From Aporrectodea caliginosa (lineage: Eukaryota; Annelida; Clitellata; Crassiclitellata; Lumbricidae), in assembly GCA_020284085.1 (NCBI GenBank), contig JACEVL010000515.1, forward strand, positions 1,201,001 to 1,265,000: 64,000 bases of DNA. Reading direction: 5' to 3'. Below, in pieces: positions 1 to 63,826 of the stretch (within the stretch, counting starts at the first letter, position 1; every line of letters begins with the position of its first letter). The translations under genes and the position numbers were made by a program. The notes under the pieces are model-generated. The model was given only the letters and a program-made list of their open reading frames with translations, searched no databases and was not told the DNA's origin.

Positions 1-821
<821 letters not shown>

Positions 822-983
822 CCATCTGGTAGACGGATGGAAGATGAGAGCAAGGGTCCCAGTTCCCACACCCTCCCTCCCTCCCACGGAGGGCGTCTGT
901 TGGGCACGCGAAATAACAATTCACCCAGCAATTCTCATAATGACCAAGTCTGTCTGGTCGTCTGTCCCTCTGCCTGTCCCACC

Positions 984-1036
984 GCCTCCTCCTCCTCCTC
1001 CTCCTCTTCCTCCTCCTCCTCCTCCTCCTCCTCCTC
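984..1036. repeat. (CCT)n tract
   Basis: Trinucleotide pyrimidine repeat. The stretch up to 1781 holds further TA, CA and (CG)n runs (1468-1480) and no gene. Confidence 0.93.
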
Positions 1037-1781
1037 TCTGTTATTCTAATCACTTGAGCCCAGCGCAATCACTGGCCGCCACTTCAATCCCTTCAACACT
1101 TTTACCATGATAGGTATACATGTATGTAGAACACAAAATACACACACACACAGTCACACAAACACACTTATATTATATATGTATATGTATGCATATATAT
1201 ATATACATACACATATATACACATATATATGCGATATATATATATATATAATATGTCTATGGCATAATGTCGAACATTTACATATCTGGTGGAAGACCAC
1301 TGTCTGAAGATATGTTGACAAGGACAGTGGACTCTTGGCGACATGGGCTCGGACCATTCCTGTTATTTGTTATTATTCAGATGCAGTTGCGATGGGGTGG
1401 GGAGGCGGGGGGGGCGGGTGTTCCCCAAAATCCTGCAAGTTTAATCAGAAACATATACACATACACACGCGCGCGCGCGCTTCTAGATTGCCTAGCACAG
1501 TTAAATATACGTACCGTAATCAAGCATGTGCTTATTGTTGACAATGGTGCAGTTTGTGTGTGTGCGAGCGCGCGTGCCTGTGTATGTTTGTGCGTGTGGA
1601 TGAAGTGTATGTAGGCCCTAATTATGTCAACTTAAAATCTCATATGCTTCTTGAAGAGCACTTTCTAAAGACCAATTAAATAAACAAACACAGATTTTTT
1701 GAATATATAATCACAAATGCCCAAACACACACACAGACAAGCACACATATACGCACGTGTGCAAGTGTTTGTTTTTGTGTG

Positions 1782-1933
1782 AGGTCGTCCATAAATGACG
1801 TCATGTCCATCTTGGACAGGGGTTATAGACTGTGACGCTATGTGATCATGCAGCAGTGAACTGCTTAATTAGTACTTACTGGGGTTGGGTCAATTTTGGG
1901 CCAAAATAGTGTGATGTCATTTATGGACGACCC
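1782..1933. mobile_element. MITE with gtcgtccataaatgacgtca ends, short copy
   Basis: Terminal inverted repeats aggtcgtccataaatgacgt / gggtcgtccataaatgacat around about 110 bp. Related at its ends to 8253-8715. Confidence 0.85.
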
Positions 1934-2241
1934 AGTGTGTGTGTTCGTGCGTGTGTGTCTGTGCATGAGCTTGATCCTTTGTCCTTGCAGGAACAGAGGC
2001 GAAATAAGAAACGAATGACTGAGCCCCAAACAACAGCAGTAAATTTTGGCTAATAATTTTAATATGAGGAGACCACCCAGGACTTACTTGGCAGGCTATC
2101 TTTGCAACAGCTCAATACATCCTCTTCCCACTCACTCCCCTTCCTTCTTCCACCTCCTCTTCCTTCTTCTACTCCATCTCATCTGCGACATCCTCCAAGT
2201 ATAGCTGGAAGCAAAATCCGATCGTCATTAAGACCAAGGAG

Positions 2242-2769
2242 TTGACGCTTCCCACTTGGCCTCCTTCATTCTCCTTGGTCCTCTTCCGTTTCCACATCCA
2301 TCAAACGGTCTCCGTCACTTCCACATCCTCTCACCCACCAATCGAAAGCGGAGAGGGTCGTGCGTGGTTCTCCAGGTCTAAGGTGGCTTCGGCCAACCAA
2401 TCCAGTCCAATCCAGAATACCCACTCCCTCAACAACCAAATTACCTCTCCCTTGGGTTGCATAGCCGGAGACCAGAGGGGCGCCACGCATTTCCTTTCCA
2501 TATCCCAGAGGTCGTCATGTGACTTCCTGGTAACTCCAGTTATAAATTATTCTACTCTCATCAACAAGGACACCTCCCACGCTCTCCTATTCCCGCCTTC
2601 GTTCCATTCAAAAGAGGCAATCGTCATAGCAACGCACACGAGGTCAGTCCACTCACTGGCCAATCAGAAACTTAATTACTGGACACCCAGTTGGACTCTT
2701 CCCACGCCTTTCTATTCCCGCCTTCGCTCCATTCAAGAGTTCCGTTTCGATGTGGAAAACATTCAATAA
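2242..2769 (+). other. long open frame without recognisable product
   Basis: A 175-codon open frame in pyrimidine-rich sequence. It has no domain or motif I recognise and contains a direct duplication (ctattcccgccttcg at 2587-2601 and 2711-2725). Most likely fortuitous. Confidence 0.2.
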
Positions 2770-3009
2770 GTCAAACATCCAAAAAGCTCAATATGTAGTT
2801 AGTGTATTAAACTGTAGGACTACATCTATAGCAGTAGTGTATATGGTGAAATTATTGGCAGGATCACAGTTTGCTACAGTAGAGTTCATGATTCGATTCC
2901 ACATACAACTACATCCACACATTTACAATTTAGCATTGACTACAAGGATTTGAACCCGGAAGAGGCCGATGTATTTACCAGTATACTATAACACAGATAT
3001 CAGATTCAG

Positions 3010-3235
3010 GAAAAATACTGGTATCATGGTAGGCACACTACCACAATACAGGTACGCTATCATAATATGGGTACACTATCATAATACAGGTACGCTATCA
3101 TAATATGGGTACACTATCATAATACAGGTACACTATCAAAATACAGGTAAACTATCATAAACAGTGGTAAACTATCTAACAAACTATCATAATATGGGTA
3201 CACTATCATAATACCGGTAAGCTATCGTAAAACAT
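3010..3235. repeat. 18-19 bp minisatellite
   Basis: About ten units of ggtacactatcataatac with alternating caggtac / tgggtac variants, suggesting a dimeric higher-order unit. 3236-4123 shows nothing recognisable. Confidence 0.9.
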
Positions 3236-4123
3236 GCATCAAATTTAGATTAAAACTCAGATCGATGTTACTTTCAGAAAAATATGATGTTACATTATAG
3301 AAAAATATAAACATCTTTAGCAAAGTTTATTACCTTTAGAAGAATACAAAAGTACCTTAGTATAATTACCTGTTAACTCTAAGAAACTATTGTACTACGG
3401 TACTACTACCTTTCATAAGATAAAAAAAATTAAAAACTCAACAAACTCAAACTCAAGGCTATCATAATTTATTTAACAGAAACCACAGTTGGTACTGTAT
3501 TGCACATGTTGGTAAAGCTTCCTTGTAACACAATAACTCTATAAGAAAACCTGAACAAAGGCACAATGAATTTCTGACAACTGACAACTTTTTATTTCCC
3601 AAAAATACAATGCATATAACAATCATGACGTGACGTAGAGTTACGTAGTACAGTTTGGTGCCCTGGATAGGGAACAAAGGAGACCCAAAATGGGCACAAG
3701 CCCCACTTAGTTAGGGTCACCCTATTTGACAAGATTCGATGATGGCTGGTTTCATTTCAACTTACTAAACAAAGAATCAAATCCTGATGAAATTAATTTA
3801 GTCCATTCATTCCTTTATGTAGCACTACTTCAACAAAACTTCTCAGTGCTGCCAGCTGTCGATCTCAGAGCACAAAAGTAACGGCATCATAAAATAGCAG
3901 GTGTCTTAGTGCAGTAGGCATCTGGCCATTTATATAGCACCCTCTTAAGAAATAAGAACCCCTTAAAAGCACTGCTGGTTGTCAATGCTCACAGCTACCT
4001 AACCCGTCCGTGTGAAATGCACTGATAAGAGAAGACACCAGTACACCCATCTTATCCACATATCTCGCATTTTTGTCTGGCAATAGAGTTTGTTAAATTC
4101 TCCATTGCCACTTCCTCTGTCTG

Positions 4124-4226
4124 TCTGTCTGTCGACGTCTGTCTGTCTGTGTGTCTGTGTGTCTGTCTGCAGCCTGCCTGTCTGTCTGTCTGTCTGTCTG
4201 CCTGCCTGTCAGACAGCCAGACAGAC
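4124..4226. repeat. (CTGT)n tract ending in inverted (GACA)n
   Basis: CTGT repeats followed directly by cagacagacagac, so the two arms can pair. 4230-5730 holds (ACTT)n near 4545-4565 and no gene. Confidence 0.9.
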
Positions 4227-5734
4227 AGACAATCTAAGATGATGATGTCCCATGTGATGTACTAAGAAGGTACTATGAAAGTGTTCAGGATGTAATGTCA
4301 TGTACACCTGGAAATTACATTGCAACAGTTAAAAGTCAGTACACAGTATTATTAACCTAGTGAATGGAAATGGCTTACCTAATTAAATAAAATCACATAA
4401 GAAAATCAGTCTGAATGTTGTTCACATATTAATTAATCTGGTTTCATCATCGAACTAGTTTTAGATTTTGATGTGTATATGAGCTTAAATTGCTGATGCT
4501 TGTCCACCAGAGTGATGTTTGGCAGCTGGTTATATTAAAGAATATACTTACTTACTTACTTACTTATCTATATTCTCACAATGTACAGGAGCCTCTGGTT
4601 TTGTTACTTGGGAATATATAGGCCTATTTAGTACAACCATCAATGCTCTGTTGTCATCCAATTGCATTACTTACTTACTCTTTATTCTCAAGCCATCTTC
4701 ATCCTAAGACGCGCTCAAACGAATTACTTCACAGATTACCTTCCTTGACCTTGACCTTACGTTTGGCCTCTGGAGCTCGTAATCCTCACCGCTGAGTGAC
4801 GGTCTGATCCCAGCCGCGTAATACTCGACGCGTCCAACGAAAGCAGTCCATCAATTTTACCTTTCCGACTGGTTAAATGAAATAGCTCGCCAGGCGCCTC
4901 GACGAATATCCTCCACTCTCCAGTCGAAGACGACCATCAAATCCGTCCGAATTCCTTTCCAGTGCCAAGTACATCCAGTCCATCCGACCGCGCGGTCGAC
5001 AAACTACCCGGAAAAATCTCGAACGCAGTCGTCTTAGTCCGTCGCCGCTCGTCGTAAACGCGCAACAAATGACTGTTTTGAAACCACATCCATGTTTGAA
5101 ACACGCAGGCGTACAATGCTGCATTCCGTTCACATCATAACTTGTATGTATGGATGTCCGCGAGGCGTAACCTTGTATGCTTTATATGCCAATAAGGCGT
5201 GCTGCTGCTGCAGCTGCTGTTGCAAATCGTCATGAGCTACTGACTGATGTTGAAGACAGAGACGTAGCGTATACACGCAACTGGCGCAACTGACGGTGAC
5301 TCTGAGGCTCAAAGGTTGGCAATTCACCGCCGGAGCGATAAGTTTAAATATTATTATTGAGTTGGGGGCCATCTAAGCAAGACGATACTTAACTTCGTCG
5401 ATTTGACATTTCTGGGATTTTATTAGCACACGCAGCAGTTTTTTTAAACTTACAGTTTCTCGACAGTTTGATGACCTTTTCACTTTTCCACTTTTATTAC
5501 CCTTTCATGCATGAGCGAACGCTGTCACCTGTCGTCGCTCTACTCTATCAACGCAACTTGGGCCAGAGACTCTGAACATCCATGTCATCTTCAGCTGTCG
5601 ACGAAAATCTGTTGGTTTGTTTCACGTGTATGCGTGGGCCCGCCACTGCCACTGGTGACTATCAGCTTACTGTACATTGTTTTCCTAATTACTGACATAA
5701 TATTCGTTTGTAATTACATTTAGACCTAACATAA

Positions 5735-5815
5735 AGGCTAGCGCATAGAGCACCTCTGAGACTGAGTAGATAGCTTTAGGGGGCGCTATATAAATGTTCA
5801 ATTACATTACATTTG
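5735..5815 (+). mobile_element. tail-A fragment
   Basis: agagcacctctgagactgag, then agggggcgctatataaatg and an ATTACATT tail. Confidence 0.65.
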
Positions 5816-5904
5816 AATGTTCATTTCCTTCTCCGCTCTCTCAGTTGTTTGCATTCGTTAATGATGCAATAGTTTCGTTCGTAATGACACTTAACATCAT
5901 AATA

Positions 5905-5980
5905 GACTAGCGCAGAGAGCGCCTCTGAGTAGGTCTCTTGATGAGGCATTGTATAAATTCTCAGAATGAATGAATGAATC
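5905..5980 (+). mobile_element. tail-A fragment with (AATG)n tail
   Basis: agagagcgcctctgagtagg, then gatgaggcattgtataaatt and a GAATGAATGAAT tail, adjoining the hAT-like element. Confidence 0.7.
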
Positions 5981-5991
5981 AAATAAAAAAT

Positions 5992-6442
5992 CAGTGTGAT
6001 TCTCCTTACAGATGTTATTTTAGTTATATATAGTTAATGGATTTTTATTTTACTTAATTTTAGTTACTACTTAGTTACAATTATTAAGGCTATAAGGAAA
6101 ATTGTACGTATTAACACGCTGTTTCACAATTTGCTCAGAGCTTTGAAAGCCTTTGAAGCATGGGTGCATTTAGCTTCATGAATACAGGAGTTTCCAAAGT
6201 AACTGACAAATTGCATAATAAAAATATCTCATTTATTGCTCTCATTTATGTCAAATCGTCCATGTTGCACTTCCTATTTTTATTTTTTGTATTAACGAAA
6301 ATAAAGATGAATTTTCGTTATTGTTATTCTCGTTATAGTTAATGATATTTTTTAGTTATAGTTATAGTTATCGTTAACGAAATCATTTTATTTTCGTTAA
6401 TGAACATTTTCGTTATCGTTATCGTTAACGAGAATCACACTG
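5992..6442. mobile_element. hAT-like non-autonomous element, 451 bp
   Basis: Terminal inverted repeats cagtgtgattctccttac / cagtgtgattctcgttaac, flanked by a perfect 8-bp duplication, taaaaaat (5984-5991 and 6443-6450). The interior has many gttat/cgttaacg repeats at the right side. No transposase. 6451-7169 shows nothing recognisable. Confidence 0.85.
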
Positions 6443-7169
6443 TAAAAAATTAATTCGTTTTTATGGAAAAGAACAAGATAGCGCTTATTTAACTTGCCAA
6501 CTAAATGTCAAAAACTAACGAAGTGCAAAACGTCAACCGATTGGTTTTAAAAACGAGTCGAGGCGGATAAGGTCGCAAACTCGACTTGAGGACGTGGAAG
6601 GAAGTCAGCATTATCTGCCCAGCGCTATCCAATGCTAGGCGAATACGGTTCACGGCGGCGAAATCAACACATTTGTAAGATGTGAAGACGAATAAAATAA
6701 CATAAAAACTTATCGTACAAAGGCCAGTGTTTAGATCGTATAATAATAGCCTTAAATGCATGCATACGACGTTTATTCTACGACTGACATAATACGACTC
6801 GACATTTAAACGTCTTTTATGGAGTGCAACCGAATATCGACATCAATATCGAGTTTTATTGACGTCTAATTTTGTAGGCCTATCAATTTTCAGTCATGCA
6901 ACAGACTGCCTTTCAGTCTTCAGGCTATCTCTGTATGTACGCCCGTCCGTCCGTCCGTCTGTAGGCCTATGACGGTATACCTGTCTGCCGTTTTTTGAAT
7001 GCCACAAGGACTGATTGTTTCATATCCTTTCTCTTGTAACCCCAACCCTAAGGAGTGTAAGACGGTAGCCCCCAGAACGAGATTTCGTCTCGAATCGTCT
7101 GACTTACTATTTGAACAGTCGACGGAAGTGGACCGATTCTGCAAAATTCTTTATCCCCGGGTTTTAACC

Positions 7170-7527
7170 AGGCTGTTAAAGGCTTGGTTTTTTTGTTTTG
7201 GTTTTTTTGTTTTTTTTAAACGCAAATTTTGGTTTTTTGGTTTTTACAAATTTCAAAATTATAAATGCCAAAAATGTCGTCACTTCAACTCTCTTGGCAA
7301 TTGTTGTATGGTCTTTGTTAACTGCGTGTTATGACATTCTACGGTTCTACTGTTCTAGTTAATTTAATTTATATGCATCTGATTAATTTGAACGGTATTA
7401 GGCCTATGCCATTTTTATGAGTTTTATGATTCGAAATAGGAAAATCTCGAAAACAAAACACCAAAAAACCAAATAAAACCAAAAAACCAACTTTCATTTT
7501 GAAAAAAGTTTGGGTTTTTGCATCTCT
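7170..7527. mobile_element. palindromic MITE-like element
   Basis: Flanked by a 10-bp direct repeat ggttttaacc (7160-7169 and 7528-7537). Subterminal ggttttttggtttt and aaaccaaaaaacc blocks are in inverted orientation. Terminal repeats are weak (aggctgttaaaggc / agagatgcaaaaaccc). Confidence 0.6.
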
Positions 7528-7824
7528 GGTTTTAACCGCACTGTAGAGTGTAGAGCTGCTGTATGCTGGTGTGATATCTTCCAATTTGTGTCTATACCCA
7601 GTGGCGTCACTAGGGGAGGGGTGCGGGCCGAACCGGATCACACCTTCAGAGGGTTGACACCAAAATGACTATAAAAACTGTGTGCAGAGTTTGAGCAGAA
7701 TTTTTAAATTAACATAACAAGACTTGAACTACACATGACAGAAGCAGTGGTCTTAACAAATGACGAAGAAAAATGGAGACAACTTATTCACACCCAATAC
7801 CACCAAATGGCTGGCAAAAGAAAC

Positions 7825-7842
7825 TGTTGTTGTTGTTGTTGT

Positions 7843-7908
<66 letters not shown>
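7825..7908. repeat. (TGT)n-(GAT)n tract
   Basis: About six TGT units followed by more than twenty GAT units. Confidence 0.95.
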
Positions 7909-8252
7909 CGAATGCGCGGAGAACAAATAGGCCAACATTGTAGGGATTGTTGTCCGAAATCCGAATCATTATGTGCTTCGGTAAACACGATCGAGTTCGT
8001 TCTAATGTGCTGTGGCAACCTTTAAAACAGGCAGCGGTGGCGAACGACTTCCTTCGATGAATTAGCCTAATTAAAATTATATGGGACGAAGCTATTTACG
8101 CAGTCGCTACACAATACATAACCATTAGCCCATATACGTAGCCTACATGCGTATGTACTATGTAGGCCTAGCCTTTATTAGACATGTACCGAAATACCAG
8201 TTTTTGGGTATTCGGCAGCATATGAATTGGCCGATTCAACTCTGATGCCATG

Positions 8253-8715
8253 GGGCCGTCCATAAATGACGTCACGCTATTTTGGCCGATTTTTGACCCC
8301 CCCTCCCCCTCGTCACACTTCGTCACAAAAAGTCACACCCCCTGAAAAATGACGTCACAAAGCTCTGACCCCCCCTAAAACGAAACTTCCACATGATAAT
8401 AAAACATGTTGCAATGCCCATTTATTGTCATTGTAATAAGTATTTAAAAATCTTATGGTGACAAATATTTAAATAATTAGAAAATTATTAATAATGGTGC
8501 CCGTATACATTAAAATAATCAAAAATTATGAAAATTTTAATACTCAAAATTAGAGCTGTTATTTTAAGATTAAATTGTTGTTAATTGTTAAATTTAATTA
8601 CACAGACGTGATGTGACGTCACACTTGGCTGACCCCCCCTCCCCCACGTCACACATCGTCACAAATTTCCGACCCCCTCCCCCCCTAGGTGCGTGACGTC
8701 ATTTATGGACGGCCC
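8253..8715. mobile_element. MITE with gggccgtccataaatgacg ends, long copy
   Basis: Terminal inverted repeats of about 25 bp (gggccgtccataaatgacgt), with gaccccccctcc-rich subterminal zones on both sides and an AT-rich centre. Four TGACGTCA palindromes lie inside. catg flanks both ends. Confidence 0.88.
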
Positions 8716-9146
8716 CCATGGCCTTATGCGAATTCTGAAAATTTGAAAATCTTTTAAAAAACTTGAACACTAAAAATTTATCGCTAAAACATTAGGCCTA
8801 CGTAGGCCTTCTTGTAATGACCCACCAATCACGGCGATCAGAGTCAAGAAGTTGAAGTTTGCAAATCCCGATGTTTATATTCTCAACAACAGCAGCAGCT
8901 GCAGGAAAAACATCAGCAGCAACAACAACAATTAATAAACAGTAGGCTAATACAGTCATGTAATTATAAATATGATCATGATGTCAAAAACTCCCAACTT
9001 AATTTTTTTCGAACTCCATAATTTAAATAGGTTAGCGCCATCCTGCGAATGAATGCGAACACTTTTCTACCTCATGCAAAACAGGCATGGTCAGCAACTT
9101 GACAGCAAGCAATCAGGACGCAAAAGTGAGATAGAGACATAGCCTA

Positions 9147-9500
9147 AGGGGTCGTCCATTAATTATGTCAACAAAATACGGGGGACGGGGGTTTGGAAAA
9201 GTTTGACAGTTGTTGACAAGGGGGGAGGTGGGTTCGGTACAAGTTGACGTCAAGACATTTTTCTCCAATAAATCAACAAAGACCCTTCCAAATGGTAGCG
9301 AAAACATTAAGAAATGCTAAAAATATATGAAGTGCTTAATGTTTAATACTGCTAAAAAGCTGGTAATAAACTGAACTCATAGGCTATATTTTGAAATTCG
9401 AGATTGCATTTTTAGTGTAAAAAATGATTCTACATGTACTGAGCCATTTTGTTTCTTTTTGTAGGGGGGTTCTGGGATTGTTGACATAATTTAGGGGAGG
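9147..9500. mobile_element. probable MITE with gtcgtccattaattatgtca end
   Basis: The left end resembles the two MITEs above. At the right, ttgttgacataattta is the inverse of the left end's taattatgtcaacaa. G-rich subterminal zones. The right boundary is uncertain. Confidence 0.55.
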
Positions 9501-9854
9501 TGCCGGGAAGTAGATGGTCGAAGATATGTGGGGAGACTAAAGAAAAGAAAAAGCGGGGAAGACGAGGTCTATACACCATGAAGGGGAGCGGAGGGGAGAC
9601 GAGAGAGTAGGTACATGCCATATGTAATAATTCAATTGGTGAAGAGGACAACCCTGAACCTAAAAGGTTTATTAACCACTTAGGAAGTTAGGATTGCCCC
9701 TTTGCCACAAATAGCAGAGAACGTTTGTAAATGTATCGCCATTGCATGCCTTTAAATTGTACCTGTTTATGTTTGTGATTCAAGAAATAGCTGCAATCAA
9801 TCAATGTTTACGGATCGTGGGAGAAAAATAAGAAATAAAATAGAGTAGGCCTAG

Positions 9855-10290
9855 TTGAGAGGAGAGGAGAGGAGAGGAGGAGAGCAGAGGAGAGCAGAGC
9901 AGAGCAGAGGAAAGCAGAGGAGAGCAGAGGAGAAAGGGGAGGGCAGAGGAGGGGAGGGCAGAGGAGGGGAGGAGAGGGCAGGGCAGGGGAACGGAGGGAA
10001 GGGGAGAGGATGGGAAATGGATAGGACTAAGATGAAAAGGACAGGAGGGAGCAGAAACGAAGGAGGAAGAGGAGGAAAGTGAAAAGGAGGGAATGGAAGA
10101 GGAAATGAATACAAAGGAGATTAAGAGAAGAGAGGAGTGAGGAAAAAGGGTAGAGGAGTGGGGCTGAAGAGATGACGGGAGGTGAGGGATAGTAGGGAAT
10201 GATATCAGAGGAGATCACAGCAGAGGAGAGTAGAAAGAATACGAAAGCAGAAGAGACAGAGGAGAGCAGAGAGGACAGCGAGCGGAGTGA
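9855..10290. repeat. 435-bp purine tract (GGAGA-rich)
   Basis: The plus strand is almost all A and G, with gagca/gaggag units. Mirror-symmetric stretches could form triplex DNA. Confidence 0.9.
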
Positions 10291-11333
10291 AGAGAGATCG
10301 CTCAGAGCGGGCCACGCCTAGCCCAGTCAATGATGATTTACTCAAAGAATTAATTTAATAGAGAAATGAAAGCGAAGCAAACTGTAGAAGTCATTTGCAC
10401 ATTTAATAAATATCGAAAAAGGCAACGACAAATGTTGACAATATTATTTGGGTAAACTGTAAACATGACGTATTAGCTAACACTGACTTAACACACACGC
10501 ACACATTCTCAAGAAAACAGACAATTTAACTGACAAAACACAGCAAGTTGTATATCGTGGATATCATACAAGTTTGCAAAGAAACTATCGAACAGCATTT
10601 GTATATATATATATATAAATGTATATATGCATATAATATATATATATAAATATATACCTCCAACTACACCGTATATACTTTTAGCCTATAGTTTAACACA
10701 GAAAGCGGAACGTAGCTTAACATCAACATATCAAACAGTCTCTGACCTGTAACAACACTTACCCTATTCAGCATATTAAATTTTATATTTTATAAATGGT
10801 AAATGGCGTATAAATTTAAACAGATCAGTTTATTCTGTAATATATCATATACATGTATGAAGTGGTTTTGTGTACACATTACTCAGAACAATATGAAATT
10901 ATCATATATATTTGTACAGACTTATCTCTTTAAATATATATTCTAAATGACATAACCATACCTTATATATATATATAAATCACAATGTTTATATATAAAT
11001 AAATATATATATAATATATATATATTTATATATATAATATATACTGAATGGCCACTGCTGTGAGCGGCACTTTATAAATTAACATATACGCTACAATGCA
11101 ATACAATACAATATATATGTATATTGTGAAATTTTTGTATATAGTATATATTAAGAATATAATATGTACCATATAATATACATGTTCTTCAGCATGAACT
11201 TTTAACTTGTGTACAACTTTGGAGAAGCATTTTAATCCAATTCACACAAAGCGGTTGTTCAGAACTGAAGCCACTAACATTTCGGGACTTTTCACAAGCA
11301 AGGATTGTCAGAAACACATCATCAGTGGAAGCA
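10291..11333. other. AT-rich 3' flank / possible 3' UTR
   Basis: Very AT-rich, with several TATATA runs (10590-10660, 10960-11045). No coding frame. If polyadenylation at 11334 is not used, this would be 3' UTR. Confidence 0.5.
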
Positions 11334-11339
11334 TTTATT
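11334..11339 (-). terminator. candidate poly(A) signal for the PTK7-like gene
   Basis: AATAAA on the minus strand, 84 nt after the stop codon, followed by a T/G-rich stretch. It is the first canonical hexamer after the stop. The region is AT-rich and holds further chance matches, so the actual mRNA end is uncertain. Confidence 0.4.
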
Positions 11340-11422
11340 ACAATAACTTAGCGACCGATCAAAAGTCAAAGACAAACAGCGAGCGCAGAGAGACCATGGC
11401 AACGACTACGAACAAAGACAAG

Positions 11423-62140
<50,718 letters not shown>

Positions 62141-62918
62141 CTGGAAAATGGAAAAACGAGGAAATAATGGAGGTGGTCAAAAGGTAAGCATTGGCACGAT
62201 TGACCTGTCTATTAAAAACAAGGAAACGACTTTTGGCGTCGGCAAAGACCAGTCTGTCTATCTGTCTGTCTGTCTGTCTGTCTGTCTGACTGCTTGTTTG
62301 TCTGTCTGTCTGTCTCTCTCTCTAGATTTAATGAATATTTAAACCTTGTTATCAGGTTATTTTCATTTAAATTTCATAGACAAATACCAACTATTTCAAC
62401 GTTCCTTTGAATCAATAAACTACAGGTGGAACTTATCGTAGATCAGAAACATTCTGCACATTCAATTAAGAATCTAATCAGCGTCTATACTAAAGACTTC
62501 CTAATTATCAATATAATAACGTCCCAGCCATGAAAAGATGTCAGCTGAAGATATTAAAAGAAAATACCCAATTACGTCGGCTCATGAGTGCAAGCCATAT
62601 TGATCAAAAGTCTTTGTCAGTGTCTGTCAACAACAGGCCTCAAAGACAGGAGATAGACAACAATAACAACAACAACAACAACACATTCCTTCCTTGTGCT
62701 AACAACACTGGGATTCGAACCCCGGACTCAGCATCCAGCCCATCCCTCTCCACTGGCTAAAAAATACATGGCATCAACGGTAGATCATTTTTCATCGGGC
62801 GGTCGATGGTTGGACGTATAGCTACCGTATCTATACACACAGGACCCCACTGCCATTCATCACGTCCGTCTGATAGAGACCCACGGATGGACCAAATGAC
62901 CATCAACTCCAATGGCCA

Positions 62919-62961
<43 letters not shown>
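62919..62961. repeat. (CTG)n trinucleotide tract
   Basis: About 14 uninterrupted CTG units. Confidence 0.95.
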
Positions 62962-62962
<1 letters not shown>

Positions 62963-63726
62963 AAAGACCCGTGATTCACGGTCATCCATAAAACCGTTTG
63001 GTCAGTTATCCCTCCTGAAACCAATCTCGTCCAAAGGGGGGGGGCGACGTTTGGGAAAGAAATTCAGCGGATTGCAGTGGTCGCAGTTTAATTATGCGAA
63101 TATAAACAGCCGACATGAATCTCTCGCAGAGCGCGATGGCCATTATAAGCTGGACCAGCGAGGAGTGCCTCCTCCTCGATGGCAAACTGAGCCGCAATCA
63201 ATTTGGGAACAGGCCGCGAAAATTACTTCACAGCCGTCGAGTTTCTGCACAAGACTCTCGTTTGGACGCTTTGCAGGGACCAAGAGGGGCCGTAAAACCC
63301 TCCGTGATATATTATACTGTGGTCAAATTCAGGCTATTGCCCCCGATCTGAGATCCGGCACCTCTGATTGAATCACCATAAGAGCTATGGGAACCGCCAC
63401 CTATAAGAGGAAACCCGTCACCTAAACAAGGACATTCACTACAACCACAGAATATAATTATCTATTCTGTGCTACAACCCAGAATGTGCTACTGCATTTA
63501 ATATTCTGACCACAGCCTACTCTTCTGTAAAAAAAGTTCTTAGATATAGGCCTAGTTTTAGTAAATGAGTGTTTACTTACAACAATCGATGACATCCATG
63601 GTGCTTCATGCATTTTGTATTTTATACGAATAGCTAATACAGAGATATGGTTACAGATTCACAAGAAATGCTTCGGCTTATAGCCTATATATACAAAAAT
63701 GTGGGGATCCACCATCTCTGGATGAG

Positions 63727-63826
63727 CAATTTACCTACGGTATATAATATTATAGTTATATATATATATATATGTGTATAAATATATATATAATATTATA
63801 TATATATATATACCGTGGGTAAATTG
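63727..63826. repeat. 100-bp inverted repeat (hairpin or tiny MITE)
   Basis: Arms caatttacctacggtata and (reverse complement) caatttacccacggtata differ at one base and enclose a TA-rich centre. Confidence 0.85.

Noticed and set aside
2242..2769. 175-codon open frame as a possible gene
   Set aside because: No domain, no splice or promoter context, internal direct duplication and pyrimidine bias; more likely fortuitous.
63051..63371. 106-codon open frame near the 5' edge as a possible exon
   Set aside because: No similarity to PTK7 or any family I recognise; the minus-strand frames there also lack a convincing signal peptide with a phase 1 donor.
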